Source of the DNA: Leucocoprinus leucothites
Taxonomy: Eukaryota > Basidiomycota > Agaricomycetes > Agaricales > Agaricaceae
Direction: 5' to 3'
Length of the DNA: 64,000 bases
NCBI GenBank assembly: GCA_013368445.1
Contig: JAACJO010000011.1
Location: 1,612,001 to 1,676,000, forward strand
Below are positions 25,105-34,920 of this stretch, piece by piece. Both the position numbers and the translations under genes were made by a program. The notes below the pieces were generated by a model. The model did no database searches and had not been told where the DNA came from. It saw nothing but the letters and a program-made list of their open reading frames with translations. Within the stretch, counting starts at the first letter, position 1. Every line of letters starts with the position of its first letter.

Positions 25105-26916
25105 ATGACAAGCTCGACGAGCTCGAATACCTCCATGGCCGCCGAGGCCGAACCCGTACCTAGGAAATCTTTTGGCGCTACTGACACCCAAGCTGATCCT
25201 GATAGATATCCTGCTCTACGCTAGAAACGGGACTCAACGCACTCGCTTCTTCAGTCGGAGAAATCCGTTAGTGAACCAATCACGCACAATACGAGGAACA
25301 ACTCATCCCCTATTCCTGTACCCACTCCCACAAACTCACGGAGGCGCCCTCACTCTTTTCAATGGGATGTTTTGCATTACCTCGTTCGGAAGACAGTTGT
25401 GTGGGTTCTCGTGGGAGTAGTTCAGATGTTCCTTGGCACCGCATTGGCACAGGCTTTTATCCTCCCCCGAATCTATACTTGCCCTCCCTTCACCATATGT
25501 ATGGGTTCCTTTGACCGTACCTTTACCAACGCCCCTCAATTGCTTCAGACATTCATGACTTACTGGCTTAATGCTGGTGTCCTTCTTTCCTCAACTGGGG
25601 TGACGAAGCTGCGCGCCTACCAGGCATGGTTCACTCTGATGAATCGAGGAAATAATATCAGGGACCTTGACTTAAACCTTGGTGCCATCAAAGGGAGTAT
25701 CAATGACGCTTGCTTCCTTCTTTTGAAGAGACGCAATCGGCTCCTCACCTTCTTTGTCCTGTCGCTTCTCGGGGTTAACGCCGCTATCCCGTTGATTGTT
25801 GGTTTGTCGATCCTACAAGAAGATGGGGTACGATATGTAACGTTTCAGTTCAACGGCACCTCGGACCTGCCAAATAGCAGCCTGAGACAGAAAAACAATG
25901 ACGGTCAGCTCAAGGCGATACAGAAAATGGTGCCATGGATCCTAGACGATGATGAAAGCCATGGTCAAGCATTGAAGGGAACATTGGTCACTCCAGATTC
26001 TCGGTCTGCCTATGCTAGCAACGCACTACCTGGAGGACCTCGGATCAATGGGTGGTTCGAGTGTCAGGGTTGGGATAACTATACGGCCGCTCCTCCAGGA
26101 GAGAACGGGTGGTTTATTTGGTTCAACGAGACTCGCTTCTCCGCTCTCCCATCCATGAGCCTAGCCGCCTCGATGTGGGTTACCAATACCGCCAGGACGC
26201 AATATGTATGGGTCAGCAATACGACAGGATTGATCCCCAATGCCACCACGACAAAAGATGGAGGACTGGATATTGCAATGTGCATCCACCACCTGGAGAT
26301 GATTCCGGAGGAACCCAGGAAGGCTGGAGTTGATTATTTGACGCCTACAGCTCCTCGAATATCAGGTTGTGACAGCACTGACACTAATATCTGTGTTGCC
26401 GACTCAGTGAACAACGCAATCGTGAACTGGTGGGGAGGAACAGGGGCCGAATTTTGGGACATGGCTTGCCGTGGGGGTGTAATAGGACCTATTCACCCCA
26501 GAACTGACGAGGAAAGGTATTGCCCAATCACACAGGAGCTGTGGAGGCAGACGACGATCGCGATGCTGGACGGAATTATACAAACCGCGCCAAAGAGCGT
26601 TTCGTCTGTTCAAGCCCTTAATGCCCGGGTCGTTGGCCTGAATCTGTCGAGGTGGTGGTTAAATGCCATCATTCCCGTAGCAACTGTGGCGATTTATCTT
26701 GTTGGGCTATTTTACACCTGCTGGCTCAGCCAGGGACATAAAACGCTCAAGGAGCTGAATTTAGAAGAGGTGGTAAGAGCGGCGCAGACGGACCACGTCC
26801 ATGACCTGATTTTGACGGGACAACTGAAGAAGGCTCCAATCCGCTATCATAGTGACGTTGGATTTGTAGATAACACCAGTCGCTCCACAACAGCGCAGAT
26901 GAACAGGAGTACTTGA
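25105..26916 (+). CDS. Large multi-pass membrane protein, copy 2, with a stop-containing in-frame intron or shortened N-terminus
   Basis: From 25372 the frame is closely similar to copy 1 throughout: NLDLNLGAI and RDLDLNLGAI, ADSVNNAI, NWWGGTG, EVVRAAQTDHVHDLIL. Sequons, cysteines and four hydrophobic segments are conserved. Upstream, the same frame continues back to ATG 25105 (MTSSTSSNTSMAAEAEPVPR) but has a TAG at 25222-25224. A 69-base intron from GTACCT (25156) to the AG of CTACGCTAG (25224) would remove it and keep frame. Without splicing, the protein would start at 25372 and lack most of the N-terminal tail. The C-terminus ends RSTTAQMNRST. It is followed after only 110 bases by another + strand gene. 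Confidence 0.78.
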
Positions 26917-27026
26917 AGTGGAGTTGATATTAGCCCTCCACACGTCATCGGTTTCATATCTGTATTTATATACATGCTGTACGTCGAAAAGTACGAAAAA
27001 TATAACTCTCTCTCTTTAATCTCACC

Positions 27027-27417
27027 ATGAACTTCTTACACGGAAACCAAGGCCAGGGGCAGAATACCGAGAACAAGTCGGGTGGTGGAGGATTGATGGG
27101 CTCAGTAAACAATGTGCTGGGAGGTGGAAAAACAGGGGAAAAGAAAGAAGGTTAATTCTCACCCGTTTTTCCGAAGTCAGACCGCTGACAATGGTTCTTC
27201 CAGATCCTGTTGATAAAGGTATTTGATAAGAGTAATTCCCATGCATTTGCCAACATGAGCAGGAGTCGACTGGGTCCAGGAGCATATTTTGAAACAAGGC
27301 CCGCAGAACAACGAGAGTGCGATGGAGCAAGCGAAGGATAATCAGATCAGTGGCTATATAAAGAAGGGGTTCAAGAGTGCTACTGGGAAAGATGTTCCTT
27401 TTGGGGGCAAGAAATAG
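27027..27417 (+). CDS. Small glycine-rich conserved fungal protein with a 15-base exon
   Basis: Three exons by splice signals: 27027-27150, 27204-27218 and 27263-27417. The protein begins MNFLHGNQGQGQNTENKSGG and continues through a GEKKEDPVDK junction spanning exon 2. It ends VDWVQEHILKQGPQNNESAM and a Lys-rich tail with ATGKDVPFGGKK, stop TAG 27415-27417. About 97 residues, hydrophilic, no signal peptide. Similar small proteins with a DWVQEH-type motif occur across fungi; I know no firm function. Only 110 bases separate it from the upstream membrane-protein gene and 64 from the mutase start, so the locus is compact. Confidence 0.7.
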
Positions 27418-27481
27418 TTAGATGACATCACGTTGTACGAACAATTTATTTATCGCCTCTTATCGCTATACGTCCACTACT

Positions 27482-29633
27482 ATGCCTGCTGAAGTGAAGC
27501 ACAAAGTTTGCTTGATGTGAGTACCTCATGATCTCGACAATAGTTTCGTATCAACTTTGAGAGCCAGTGTCCACGATGGCTGGGGTATCGCCGCCAAACC
27601 AGGCTTGGACGGCAATGCAATTGAGGCCGCCGATACTACGAACATGGACACCATCGCCAAAAATCATTCATCCAGGACTCTCGCTGCTTCCGGTACTGCT
27701 GTTGGATTGAGTGAGGGTTTGATGGGTAACTCTGAGGTTGGGTATGTCAAGCAACGATTGTTGTGCTCCGAGAGATTTCTCATTTTCTCATCAACTCTTC
27801 TTCCAGGCATCTCAACATCGGCGCTGGAAGAATTGTATGGCAAGATATCGTCCGTATCGACGTGTCTATAAAGAAGAAGCAATTTCACAAAAATCCGGTC
27901 ATCCTCGAGGCCTGTGAACGAGCTAAGAAGGGCACTGGCCGCCTTCATCTCCTAGGCCTGGTCAGTCAACTTTCCACTCGGATCCCGTTGCTCGCCGTTC
28001 CTCTCCGATGATGTCGTCACTAATGTGTACTTTTTGGGTATTATAGATCTCTGATGGCGGCGTACACTCCCACATCACCCATTTGTTTGCGCTTTTGGAG
28101 ACAGCCAAGGAAGTGGGTGTGCCTCATACCTATGTCCACTTCTTCGGTGATGGCCGTGATACAGCCCCCCGTTCAGCGACCAAGTATCTGAAAGATCTGC
28201 TGGATTTCATGAAGAAGGAGAATTATGGCGAATTGGCAACGATTATTGGCAGGTACTACGCTATGGATCGTGACAAGCGATGGGAGCGTATCAAAATTGC
28301 CGTTGAAGGTCTCGTTAACGGCGAAGGCGAGGATGCCAAGGGCCACGAGAGCGCGATCAGCATTGTTGAAGAGAACTACAAGAAGGACGTAACTGATGAG
28401 TTCTTGAAACCAATCATTGTTAATGGCGAGGAGGGACGAGTGAAAGGTAGGACTTTCCTCAAAACAAGATGAGATATCAGTTGATTTAAACTCGACTTTA
28501 GAGGGCGATACGCTATTCTTCTTCAACTATCGTTCTGATCGCATGCGCGAAATCACCACCGTTTTTGGACAACTCAAAGATGTAGTGGACACGAAGATTC
28601 CCAAAGATCTTGTAGGAAATTTTTACGTGATGTCAACGGGCCTCTCTTATTTTCCTGCAGGATATCTCCAGCATGTCGAACTACAACGCTGAGTTCCCCT
28701 TCCATGTCGCCTTCCCGCCCCAGAAAATGGACAACGTACTCGCCGAGTGGCTGGCTAAACAAGGCATGAAGCAGAGCCACATCGCTGGTGAGCTTGAATT
28801 TCCCTTAAGAAGAGGGTAGTGATCCATCTGATATGGCTTCAGAGACGGAGAAATATGCCCATGTCACTTTCTTCTTCAATGGTGGTGTTGAGCGTCAGTT
28901 TGAGAACGAAGAGCGCCATATGATCCCCTCACCGAAAGTAGCGACCTACGACAAGGATCCTAAGATGAGCGTCCTAGACGTTGCGGAGCGTGTAGCTGAG
29001 GTTCTCAAGAAGAAAGAACATGACCTTGTGATGTGTAACTTTGCTCCTCCCGACATGGTACGTTAAATTTCAGGAAATATTGTTTAGCTAACTGGTTACT
29101 TCCTCGACTTAGGTTGGACATACTGGGGTTTATGAGGCTGCTGTGGAAGCCGTGACTGCAACTGATAAGGCTGTAGGCATCGTGTACGAAGCTGCTCAGG
29201 AGGCGGGTTACATTTTGATGATCACCGCAGATCACGGTAACGCTGAACAAATGAAGGACCTCGAGAACGGAACTCCCTTCACAGCTCATACAACGAATGT
29301 TGTTCCATTCATCATGACTGGCGACCCGAAAGACTTTACGTTCAAGGAGGACGTCGTGAAGAGGGAGGGTGGCGCAGAAGATGACGAAGAACCAGGAGCG
29401 CTGTGCGATGTTGCTCCTACGATCTTGGATGTCATGGTACGAGTATTCCTGTGCATCTTCTGAGCTCATTTCGACCCGCTGATGCGCCTTCGTTTGACCA
29501 GGGATTGCCTAAACCTGAAGGTAAGCATTGGCAACGATGGGAATCAGCGCTGGTATATTAATCTTGCAATCTAGAAATGACGGGTCGTTCGTTGTTAGCT
29601 CGTAACGCAATAGAGAAGAAAGCAGAGAAATAG
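27482..29633 (+). CDS. gpmI: 2,3-bisphosphoglycerate-independent phosphoglycerate mutase
   Basis: Glycolytic and gluconeogenic enzyme interconverting 3- and 2-phosphoglycerate, cytosolic, metal-dependent. Start ATG 27482 ([11 protein letters not shown]), then the first of about eight short introns. Hallmarks in order are VHDGWG (metal-binding Asp), GNSEVG with the catalytic serine, joined across an intron to [24 protein letters not shown] and [12 protein letters not shown]. Later come [46 protein letters not shown] and AHTTNVVPF. It ends [10 protein letters not shown] with TAG 29631-29633. The length (about 520 residues) fits the alkaline-phosphatase-superfamily type and not the small cofactor-dependent yeast enzyme. 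It appears intact. Confidence 0.96.
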
Positions 29634-29947
29634 ACCCTGTATTGGATGCGAATAGATGATAGATGGGTCATATATACCGCATTGTATAGATCACCATTAT
29701 AGAAACACACAGATGTCAATGTAACTTTCGTCCGCCCAAAATTAACCAAGGTCTGACAGGAGTGGTTGATGAATTGATTCCATTCAAAACAAAGAGAAAG
29801 CGTAAGTACGATGGACAGCTTTAGAAAACATGCGAAAGCGACGATAGCGGATCAAAACATTGAACAGATGGGTAACATAGACAACAGTGTCAAGATGACT
29901 TGAAACGTAATAAAACCTGTGGTGCCATTGGAATAGGTGGTATAAAT
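29634..29947. other. Short intergenic between converging genes
   Basis: About 310 bases between the mutase stop and the stop of the Pro-rich protein gene. It holds the two 3' flanks. The last ~30 bases (GGAATAGGTGGTATAAATTC) are also found after the paralogue at 37946. Confidence 0.6.
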
Positions 29948-31319
29948 TCAGACTCGTGCCTTCTCGCTACTTGAAAACAAATTCCTTATTACCAATGGGA
30001 TTGGTGACGATCGGCGACGTTTTTTCTTTTCCTTCTGCGGGGGGGATAACGTCGCCGGGGATGTCGATCCGTATGATGGATAAACAAGGTTCGACTCGGC
30101 GTTGATCGAGGTAGTTGCCGATCCAACGGCTACTTGGGGCGTAGGAGATGCGATTGTGTTCATCGACGACGTTGGCGCCTCGATGTGAACCGGCACTCGC
30201 AATTCATCTTCCCTCAATTCTTCAGCGTCCTCCTTTGACGTTTCACCTGGCTCTTCCTCGTCAGGCTCAACTGTGATGGCGTATTCTGGGTCGGTGTTTG
30301 GAATCTCATCATTGTGTTGTTGAGTGGCAAGGGCAGGCTGAGGAGGATAGGTGGATATCCCACCTGTATTCGGGAGCGGACCTTGTGGTGGATAAAAGTT
30401 GGGAGGTGGTAGGAAATTCATGTTCATGGAGGGGAATGAGCCTGGGGGTCCATTTGGCATCATGGAAAAGGGCGGAAGAGGTCCAGGCACACCCATCGGG
30501 GCCATTGGACCAAAATTCTTCATTCGGAGGAACTGCTGGAACTCTGGGTTAGAGGGATCGAAGCTGGGTGGAGGGCCTTGAAGCTGAGGAGGGAGAGGGG
30601 GGTGGGACCCTGGAGGTGCTTGCCCTGGAAACATGGGTTGTGGAGGCAACAGAGACGATTGTCCTTGATTTCCAGTGCCGTTTACGACTTCACTAGATGC
30701 AGCAATCGCAGCGAATCCTCCATTTCGTGACCCTCCAACGAGATAGCCTTGATCTGGGGTCCCGGATTTGCGCCCGAAACGACCTTCCCCATTGGCGATC
30801 TTTTGTTCTTTCCGTGCTTTTCGAGCGTCCAGTTTTTTTCGCATTTCTGCCAGTTCTGCTTTCATCTTGGTTTTCTCCTCTGCGCTCATACTCGTGATGG
30901 CTGCTCCAAAAGCTGCTGTAAAGGGGAATGATCTACTTAGTTGAGAAGTAAAAGCTGAGATGGACAAAAGACGTACCATCTTCCGCGTTAAACATCAGAC
31001 TCTGATTGCCCTCACCGAGGATTCTACTTACATCGGTTGCATGGCCACCTGTGCTGATCACTGATTCCTCTCATCAGATTGACAGCATATATGAAAATAA
31101 ATATTGGCACTTGCAAGAAGAGGATGTTGGCATTGATATCGCAAGACCAGAGGCCCCTGGAACGCCCGCCCCAGTAGAGCGTTGAAATTTCGCAGCGTTA
31201 TCAACTGCGACCCGAGCTTTCTCCAGAGCCTGGTTGACTATATCCTGGTGGTTGCCTTCTCCTTGTGCGTCGCTGGGGCCATCGATAATGAAGTTATGAG
31301 CGCCAGCGAAGAAACCCAT
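29948..31319 (-). CDS. Pro-rich protein, cassette left copy (unknown function)
   Basis: Three exons. Exon 1 from ATG 31319 (MGFFAGAHNFIIDGPSDAQG, then VNQALEKARVAVDNAA), a short exon 2 near 30977-31062 (HATDVSRILGEGNQSLMFNA), and a large exon 3 ending at 29948. Exon 3 starts with a basic helix (ERAEMRKKLDARKARKEQK-like), then a ~130-residue Pro/Met/Gly-rich stretch (PPPSFDPSNPEFQQFL). One acidic unit follows (NTDPEYAITVEPDEEEPGET), and a Lys/Arg cluster (EKKKRRRSSP) that could be a nuclear-localisation signal. The paralogue at 37946-39284 has the same order. The acidic unit is the one amplified five-fold in the gene at 34921-37893. Strongly disordered; no family recognised. Confidence 0.6.
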
Positions 31320-31754
31320 GAGGTGGAGGTGAGTACTGTCTGGGTTGGGGGATCCGGAGGTCGAGTCTTTGTCGATTGTTATGTGGAGAGAGCTGTCTGA
31401 TTTATATGATCATCAGGCTATGCGGCATCAACACGAGGCCTATGTTCTTTGATTACCGCCTACATAGAGTGAGAACAAAGGCTGATTTATTCTTTTCAGC
31501 GCCAAATTCCTTTCTGGTAATAAAGAAAGGCACCAGGGAGATTGTGAGCATCGCTACATTTGACTACCTGATTCATCGTATTTTGGTCGTATTTCTCCTT
31601 GGTCGACCTAGATGAGGCGTTAATCTTACACTATTGTCGTGAGACAAGCTAGCATCGCCAAGAGTCTGACAGTGGCTGCGATGCTCATAAAGGGGCTGTG
31701 CATTACTAGCTGGGTTGTCCTACACGCGGTAGGGTAACGGTATCCACAGTAACC
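31320..31754. other. Intergenic inside the left cassette
   Basis: About 435 bases upstream of the Pro-rich gene and downstream of the EI24-like relic. It aligns with 39285-39701 in the right cassette, so the spacer was duplicated with the genes. Confidence 0.55.
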
Positions 31755-33060
31755 TTATTCCTTCTTGTTACATCGTTCCCGGGCTATATGATGCTGACGT
31801 TTCTCAAGGTCTATCAAGAGATAGCTCAAAGCGGGCGACCTTCGTCAGAAACAGGGGGGAACATACCATGAGCCCACATAGCTGATCCATCACGGTTCGA
31901 AGTTAATCCCAAAATCGGTATCCCTTCCAACAGAGCTGGTGCGAACCCGAATGCTGCGGTCCAAGTACTTGAAGCTTGAAAAGGATTCGCTTAACGAGTC
32001 TATTTTTGGCTTACCCCAATAATCCTACTTGCGTTCTTCCATGAACACAGCCACTTATTGAGGTGTGACCTTCTTTGCCTCGAAGTACTTCATGCGACGT
32101 AAATGGCGCGTTCAGCGGAGGTGTCATTCAAGATCAAGTGCAATGAAAGCGCTTACCCGTCGATGAAGGTGCCGCGCAGTGCCTAGGGCCTTCAGCCACC
32201 CCGAGAGCACGAGATTAATGATCGGATAGAAACTGAATGGCAGGAGGGGAACTGGTGGGCCGGAAGCTCAGCAGGGAGTAGATGAAAAGGGAACGCGGAG
32301 TGGGCGTGCTTACCTTGCTTGACGATGTGTCGACCGAAATATGTGCTCAACAAATGGTCGACCAGGGGCTTCTCTATATCGAGTTGAGGAGAGCGATCCC
32401 ATTCTTCTACATGTAGTTGCCAGAAGTCAGGTCTCTTTCCTCGCGACTCGGCAGTGTAAGTCCATGCGCGGTCAAGAGCTATTGCTAAATTTCGCTGGAG
32501 GAAGAAATGCATCATTGTTGTTACTTGAGAACCGACAAGAAGAACCTCAGCATCTAAATGGTGTGTGTATGTGACCACTACGAAGAACCAATCATGGGGT
32601 GGGGGCGTACAAGTATGAATAATGAAGGGTATTTTCTAGCCAAATATGGTGTCATGAGAGAGTCTGGTTAGTTTCGGGGAGCTAAAGGCAGAGAGATGAG
32701 TATATTTTATCACACTTGCGCAGGAAGAGCTCAATAAATTTCCTCTAGATACCAAACGTCAAGAATGCCTAGGATCATCCAATGAGGGACGATATTTCTC
32801 AACGAGTGATTATCCCAAGTGATTATCCCAGACTCATATCCCATCGACAATTGCACGTCGTCTCGCTGCATGTTTACTCTTGTCCCTGGTCGTTCTCAAA
32901 AGCTTTTGGTCCACCGAAAGGCGATACGCGCCAACGATAACATGGAAGGAGGAGAGTCTAGTCTGGTTGTAGCTCTGGCCAACTCAAGTGGGACTGGCCT
33001 AGTGTCGCGGTTTTCAAAAGGGACATCACGACCTTCAAAGTCAGAAGCAGAGCGTGTCAT
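31755..33060 (-). pseudogene. EI24/Rrt8-like membrane protein, decayed left copy
   Basis: Paralogue of the gene at 39702-41017. The start (MTRSASDFEGRDVPFENRDT at 33060) and the 3' half (HLDAEVLLVGSQVTTMMHFF, RNLAIALDRAW, DLEKRQHHIARE, stop 31755) are kept. The N-terminal half is broken. A one-base deletion near 32942 shifts frame, TGG became TGA at 32834-32836 just before the first donor, CAG became TAG at 32745-32747, and TAC became TAG at 32636-32638. Splice sites are mostly still present. Several independent lesions make a sequencing error unlikely. Confidence 0.72.
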
Positions 33061-33364
33061 TGGGATTCTGGAAGTGGACGCGGTTACGGTTTCATATGCT
33101 GGCCAGTACCTCGATCGCTCAGGGGTCTCTGTGTATAGGTTGACTGGGCGTACTAGATCAAATCTGCCAGACCAAGGAGCATGAAGTAAGGACTCACAAT
33201 CAGGGTTCCGGTGAGGTAGAATAAGCCTTCTGCAAATATGACGTTCGTGATTCATAGCGTAGGTCATTCAGCATCAAGCTAACCAGCACTTCAAATAATT
33301 GATCGGAGTGAGAAGTGAGGACAAGCTCCCTGATGCCACCAGACGCGTTATGTCACATATCACA

Positions 33365-34655
33365 CATCTGCTTTCCACCAATGTCCATTATACGTGTGCG
33401 TCGATTCTCCTCAATATTTCATCGCATAATCTCTGACAATTCCTCCACAGCAATCTATGGCCAGCGAGATGAAGGGTTACGACATACTCAGCCACGTTAT
33501 CTCCAGCAATATTGTGTCCCGCCGGGTGTATAGCGCACCCTTGTGCGTGCCACATCTCATTATCACTGAGCCAAGGCGTGGGCGAAGTTATGGAGGAGGA
33601 TGAATTGATTCGCGAGGCAGAAGAGAACCGTGTATGTTCTCTTTTATACGCCCCTCAGGCTCTGGCTCATAACACGTTTTAACAGGAACATGCACCCGGG
33701 CAAATGCAAGAATCAAAATGAGCGGACTGGAGAGCGCAGAAGCAGAAGAGAAAAGCACACGAGAGCAAGCTGTACAAGAAACGTGAAGAGATGGGTAGCG
33801 CAAAAGTGGGTACTTTTGATTCAATTCACCACTCCTGACGAACTCAAACTCTGGTAGTTGACTGACGCAATGAAGCGGTATTCCTATATTCTCGACCGGT
33901 CAGAGACACTCAAATACCTCGTCGATATCAGGGTCCGTCGCGTGCTCTTGGAAGAAAAAAGCTGTTAAGCTGTTCAACAAAGGGCCAGGGATCTTGCTAC
34001 CGACTGTGCCGTCATCTCTAACATCCTTATACTATCATCGCTGACGTCCTGTTGTAGAGAAGGAAATCAACATCTATGTTGGCTTGACTGAGATACAGAA
34101 GAAATAGTACCGTTTTGTACTCGAGAAAGGGAAGGCAACGGGCAAGACGTGTATTATAAATATGATCAAGCAGGTTTGCCACTCCTCTCACCTCCCTACT
34201 CACTCTGGCATTAACAGTTCCATTAGCTTCGTAGGGTCACATGCCACCCATACCTCTTTGGTGAAGCCGAACCCGATCCTCCATACACGACTGACGAGGA
34301 TATCATTGAAAACTAGGGAAAGGTTACAATTCTTGGAAAGCCTCTCGGGCGATGAAGGTTCAAGGCTCAAGAGTGTTAATTTTCAATCAGATGAGTCGAG
34401 TGTATGGATATTTTGGAGGATCATTGTTTATTCCGTGGGCTATAGTAAGATTGACATATCCTCTCACTGTTCAATAACTCAATACTGACTGGTTTCTTGT
34501 GCAGAGTATTGCCGAATCGATGGTGGAACCACGCACGACAATCAAATACTCTCCGTTGATGAGTACAACGAACCCGACTCATTTTCTTATTGACGACTCG
34601 TACGGGAAGGCTGAGTATTAATCTAACAACCGCCGAAGTTGTGGTTCTTATGCTT
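33365..34655 (+). pseudogene. Truncated, decayed copy of the ISWI gene (introns retained)
   Basis: Aligns in inverted orientation with the ISWI gene from just upstream of its start (about 5150) to about 2750. The start codon is ATA instead of ATG (33390-33392). Recognisable parts are the first exons (ISDNSSTAIYGQ frame), EEDELIREAEE near 33597, the AKRRN/EWKRA basic region near 33700, [16 protein letters not shown] near 34058 with TGG changed to TAG at 34105-34107, and [13 protein letters not shown] near 34508. About 1 kb coding for the N-terminal ATPase lobe is missing, with the junction near TTGCTACCG (33989-34000). Intron sequences are still there, so it arose by DNA duplication, not retroposition. 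The HAND-SANT-SLIDE part is absent. Confidence 0.85.
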
Positions 34656-34920
34656 ACACGAAAGCGATTGGCATGTATCTCCCACCTTTCCTTACCTTCT
34701 TATCTCCCTACTTTACTTCTACTTTGTCATACGAGAATACCTCGCATCCAGTAATACCTAGACTGGTTTGTAGCATGATTTGAAATATACGTACATGAGA
34801 GCGCTCTAGCGGGGTGTAAATTGATAATGAGCGCTAACTAATGGGGTGACAAGGGGAAAACTCGGCCAGCCGAAAACGAGGAGTTGATGTACTTAGGTCA
34901 TCATATTGGTACGTAGCGAT
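34656..34920. other. Spacer between ISWI relic and membrane gene
   Basis: About 265 bases between the end of the recognisable ISWI relic and the stop of the mosaic membrane gene. No gene seen. Confidence 0.5.
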
